This document shows positions 32,613 to 34,017 of a DNA stretch of 34,017 nucleotides, piece by piece. The notes beneath the pieces are model-generated. The model did no database searches, was not told the DNA's origin, and saw only the letters and a program-made list of their open reading frames with translations. The DNA lies in assembly GCF_022346945.1 (NCBI RefSeq), contig NZ_JAKRNI010000030.1:1-34017 (forward strand), read 5' to 3'. The DNA comes from Microbacterium sp. ACRRU. Lineage in GTDB: Bacteria > Actinomycetota > Actinomycetes > Actinomycetales > Microbacteriaceae. The position numbers and the translations under genes are program-made. Position 1 is the stretch's first letter, and every line of letters begins with the position of its first letter.

Positions 32613-33848
32613 TCAGGAGGTGACGGGCACCAGACGGGTGAGCTGCGTGACGTGGCGGGGCTCGAGCTCGTCGAGGCTCGAGACGCCGAGCAGCGCCATG
32701 GTGCGTTCGATCTCGCTCCGCAGGATCGCGATCGTGCGGTCTACGCCCGCCCGGCCGCCCGCCATCAGCCCGTACAGGTAAGCGCGGCCGATCAGCGTGA
32801 ACTTCGCCCCCAGGGCGACGGATGCCACGATGTCGGCCCCGTTCATGATCCCGGTGTCGATCATGATCGTGGCGTCCTTCCCGACCTCCCGCACGACCTG
32901 CGGCAGCAAGCGGAAGGGGATGGGCGCGCGATCGAGCTGACGCCCCCCGTGGTTGGAGAGCACGATGCCATCCACCCCGAGGTCGACCAGACGTGCGGCG
33001 TCGGTGACGTTCTGCACGCCCTTGACGACGAGCTTCCCCGGCCACATGCCCCGGATGAGATCGAGATCGTCGTAGCTGATCGTCGGGTCCATCGCGGCGT
33101 TGAGGAGCTCCCCCACGGTGCCCCCTGTCGTGCTGAGGGAGGCGAACTCGAGCTTCGGCGTGGTCAAGAAGTCGAACCACCACCACGGACGCGGGATCGC
33201 GTTGACGATCGTGCCGACGGTCAGCTGCGGCGGGATCGAGAAGCCGTTCCGCTTGTCGCGCAGGCGCGCGCCCGCGATCGGCGTGTCCACGGTGAACATG
33301 AGGGTGTCGAATCCCGCGGCGGCGGCGCGTTCGACGAGGCCGAACGAAGTTTCGCGCTGGCGCATGACGTACAGCTGGAACCAGTTGCGCCCCACCGGAT
33401 TGGCCGCCTTCACCCCCTCGATCGACGTCGTGCCGAGAGTCGACAGCGTGAACGGGATGCCGGCCGCCGCCGCCGCGGACGCGCCCGCGCTCTCCCCCTC
33501 GGTCTGCATGAGGCGCGTGAAGCCCGTGGGCGCGATCCCGAACGGCAGGGCGGACGGTCCACCCAGGATCTGGCACGAGGTGTCGACCCCGGCGGCGGGA
33601 CGAAGGATGTCGGGGTGGAACTCGACGTCCTCGAACGCGCGCCGGGCGCGGTCCAGCGAGATCTCCCCCTCGGCGGCACCGTCCGTGTAGTCGAACGCCG
33701 CCTTCGGCGTACGACGTCGGGCGATGGTGCGCAGGTCGCTGATCGTGAGCGCGGCGTCGAGGCGGCGTTTGCGCGCGTCGAGCTCGGGCTTCTTGAACTG
33801 CATGAGCTCCATGAGCTCGCCGACCTTGGGCAGATGACGCTGAACCAT
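32613..33848 (-). CDS. lldD: FMN-dependent L-lactate dehydrogenase / alpha-hydroxyacid oxidase
   Basis: The 411-residue TIM-barrel flavoprotein shows FDYTDGAAE (52-60), [10 protein letters not shown] (104-113), FTVDTP (185-190), Lys276 in LVVKGV, and the catalytic motif SNHGGRQLD with His300 and Arg303. It oxidises L-lactate or a related alpha-hydroxyacid and passes electrons to the respiratory chain or oxygen. The ATG at 33848 is chosen. Immediately upstream is a perfect TGGTCxGACCA-type operator and a TAGGCT box, so it is likely repressed by a GntR-family LldR-like protein encoded elsewhere. Confidence 0.92.
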   Translation of the reverse strand: MVQRHLPKVGELMELMQFKKPELDARKRRLDAALTISDLRTIARRRTPKAAFDYTDGAAEGEISLDRARRAFEDVEFHPDILRPAAGVDTSCQILGGPSALPFGIAPTGFTRLMQTEGESAGASAAAAAGIPFTLSTLGTTSIEGVKAANPVGRNWFQLYVMRQRETSFGLVERAAAAGFDTLMFTVDTPIAGARLRDKRNGFSIPPQLTVGTIVNAIPRPWWWFDFLTTPKLEFASLSTTGGTVGELLNAAMDPTISYDDLDLIRGMWPGKLVVKGVQNVTDAARLVDLGVDGIVLSNHGGRQLDRAPIPFRLLPQVVREVGKDATIMIDTGIMNGADIVASVALGAKFTLIGRAYLYGLMAGGRAGVDRTIAILRSEIERTMALLGVSSLDELEPRHVTQLTRLVPVTS

Positions 33849-33863
33849 GAAGTCTCGCTCTCG

Positions 33864-33883
33864 TGTGGTCTGACCACAGCCTA
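33864..33883 (-). promoter_or_regulatory. lldD operator and -10 box
   Basis: TGTGGTCTGACCACA at 33864-33878 is a perfect palindrome with 7-bp arms and one central base. Its core TGGTCTGACCA matches the FadR/LldR-type site of GntR repressors. The adjacent TAGGCT (33878-33883) is a -10 candidate, so a bound repressor would cover the transcription start. Confidence 0.8.
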
Positions 33884-33923
33884 CGCCCCTGGCATCCCTC
33901 GGGCTCCGGCGGGCCCGAAAGCG

Positions 33924-33982
33924 TTGAGTGTCCAGAACACGCGGAACGCTCGGCGCGGCGTCCGCGCGTCTTGGACACTCAA
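33924..33982. repeat. 59-nt imperfect palindrome at the right edge
   Basis: Arms 33924-33945 and 33961-33982 are complementary at 19 of 22 positions (outer block TTGAGTGTCCA / TGGACACTCAA, 11 bp; inner block CGCGGA / TCCGCG). The 15-nt loop is 33946-33960. No coding sequence overlaps it in the window. Confidence 0.85.
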
Positions 33983-34017
33983 CCCCGGTCGAGGCGGGGG
34001 CGGGACGGGACGAGGGC

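Noticed and set aside
1..34017. CRISPR arrays, tRNA or rRNA genes, transposons
   Set aside because: No regularly spaced direct repeats, cloverleaf-like segments, rRNA cores or transposase motifs were seen.

Overview
This is a GC-rich stretch of an actinobacterial chromosome, most likely from the family Microbacteriaceae and probably the genus Microbacterium. The evidence is the strong G/C third-position bias, the tightly overlapping ATGA/GTGA gene junctions, the fused A/B antiporter subunit, and the family make-up of the genes. No phage, transposase, integrase, tRNA, rRNA or CRISPR array is visible, so it reads as ordinary chromosome with a few accessory exported proteins.

Layout. Positions 3-1028 hold the 3' part of an exported four-repeat protein that faces a convergent terminator. 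Positions 1111-9119, all on the minus strand, form a zinc-homeostasis block. Read in transcription order it holds the zinc ABC importer znuA-znuC-znuB, a Zur-type Fur repressor, a two-gene DUF318/TIGR03943 permease pair, an anchored exported protein, an AAG-type DNA glycosylase, and then cysteine-free or cysteine-poor ribosomal proteins L28, L33 and S14. A near-palindrome between the -35 and -10 elements of znuA is a good Zur-box candidate. Positions 9183-15233 (minus) are a complete group-2 Mrp Na+/H+ antiporter operon, mrpA(B)CDEFG, with a small membrane protein attached at its end.

Positions 15438-18701 (minus) carry two secreted proteins: a CotH-kinase-family protein with about six C-terminal ChW repeats, and a low-complexity SGND-repeat protein. 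Positions 18914-22444 (minus) encode a branched-chain-type 2-oxoacid dehydrogenase (E1alpha, E1beta, E2). A GH43 glycosidase and a HisC-type aminotransferase follow (22538-25089). Positions 25150-28654 on the plus strand hold a small membrane protein, a low-molecular-weight tyrosine phosphatase, purB and a zinc alcohol dehydrogenase. The right end has two small membrane proteins, an MMPL exporter divergent from a MarR regulator with a perfect operator between them, and an FMN-dependent L-lactate dehydrogenase with a textbook GntR/LldR-like operator.

Three window-wide patterns stand out. (1) About 60 copies of the heptamer GGATGCC, counted by hand on both strands, against about 8 expected from base composition. 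(2) Repeated TAnnnT boxes 6-7 nt before start codons, which points to leaderless transcription of several genes. (3) Four long imperfect palindromes of 60-70 nt in intergenic gaps. I found no clearly new multi-gene system. The best leads are the GGATGCC motif, the zinc-economy locus and the CotH-ChW protein.
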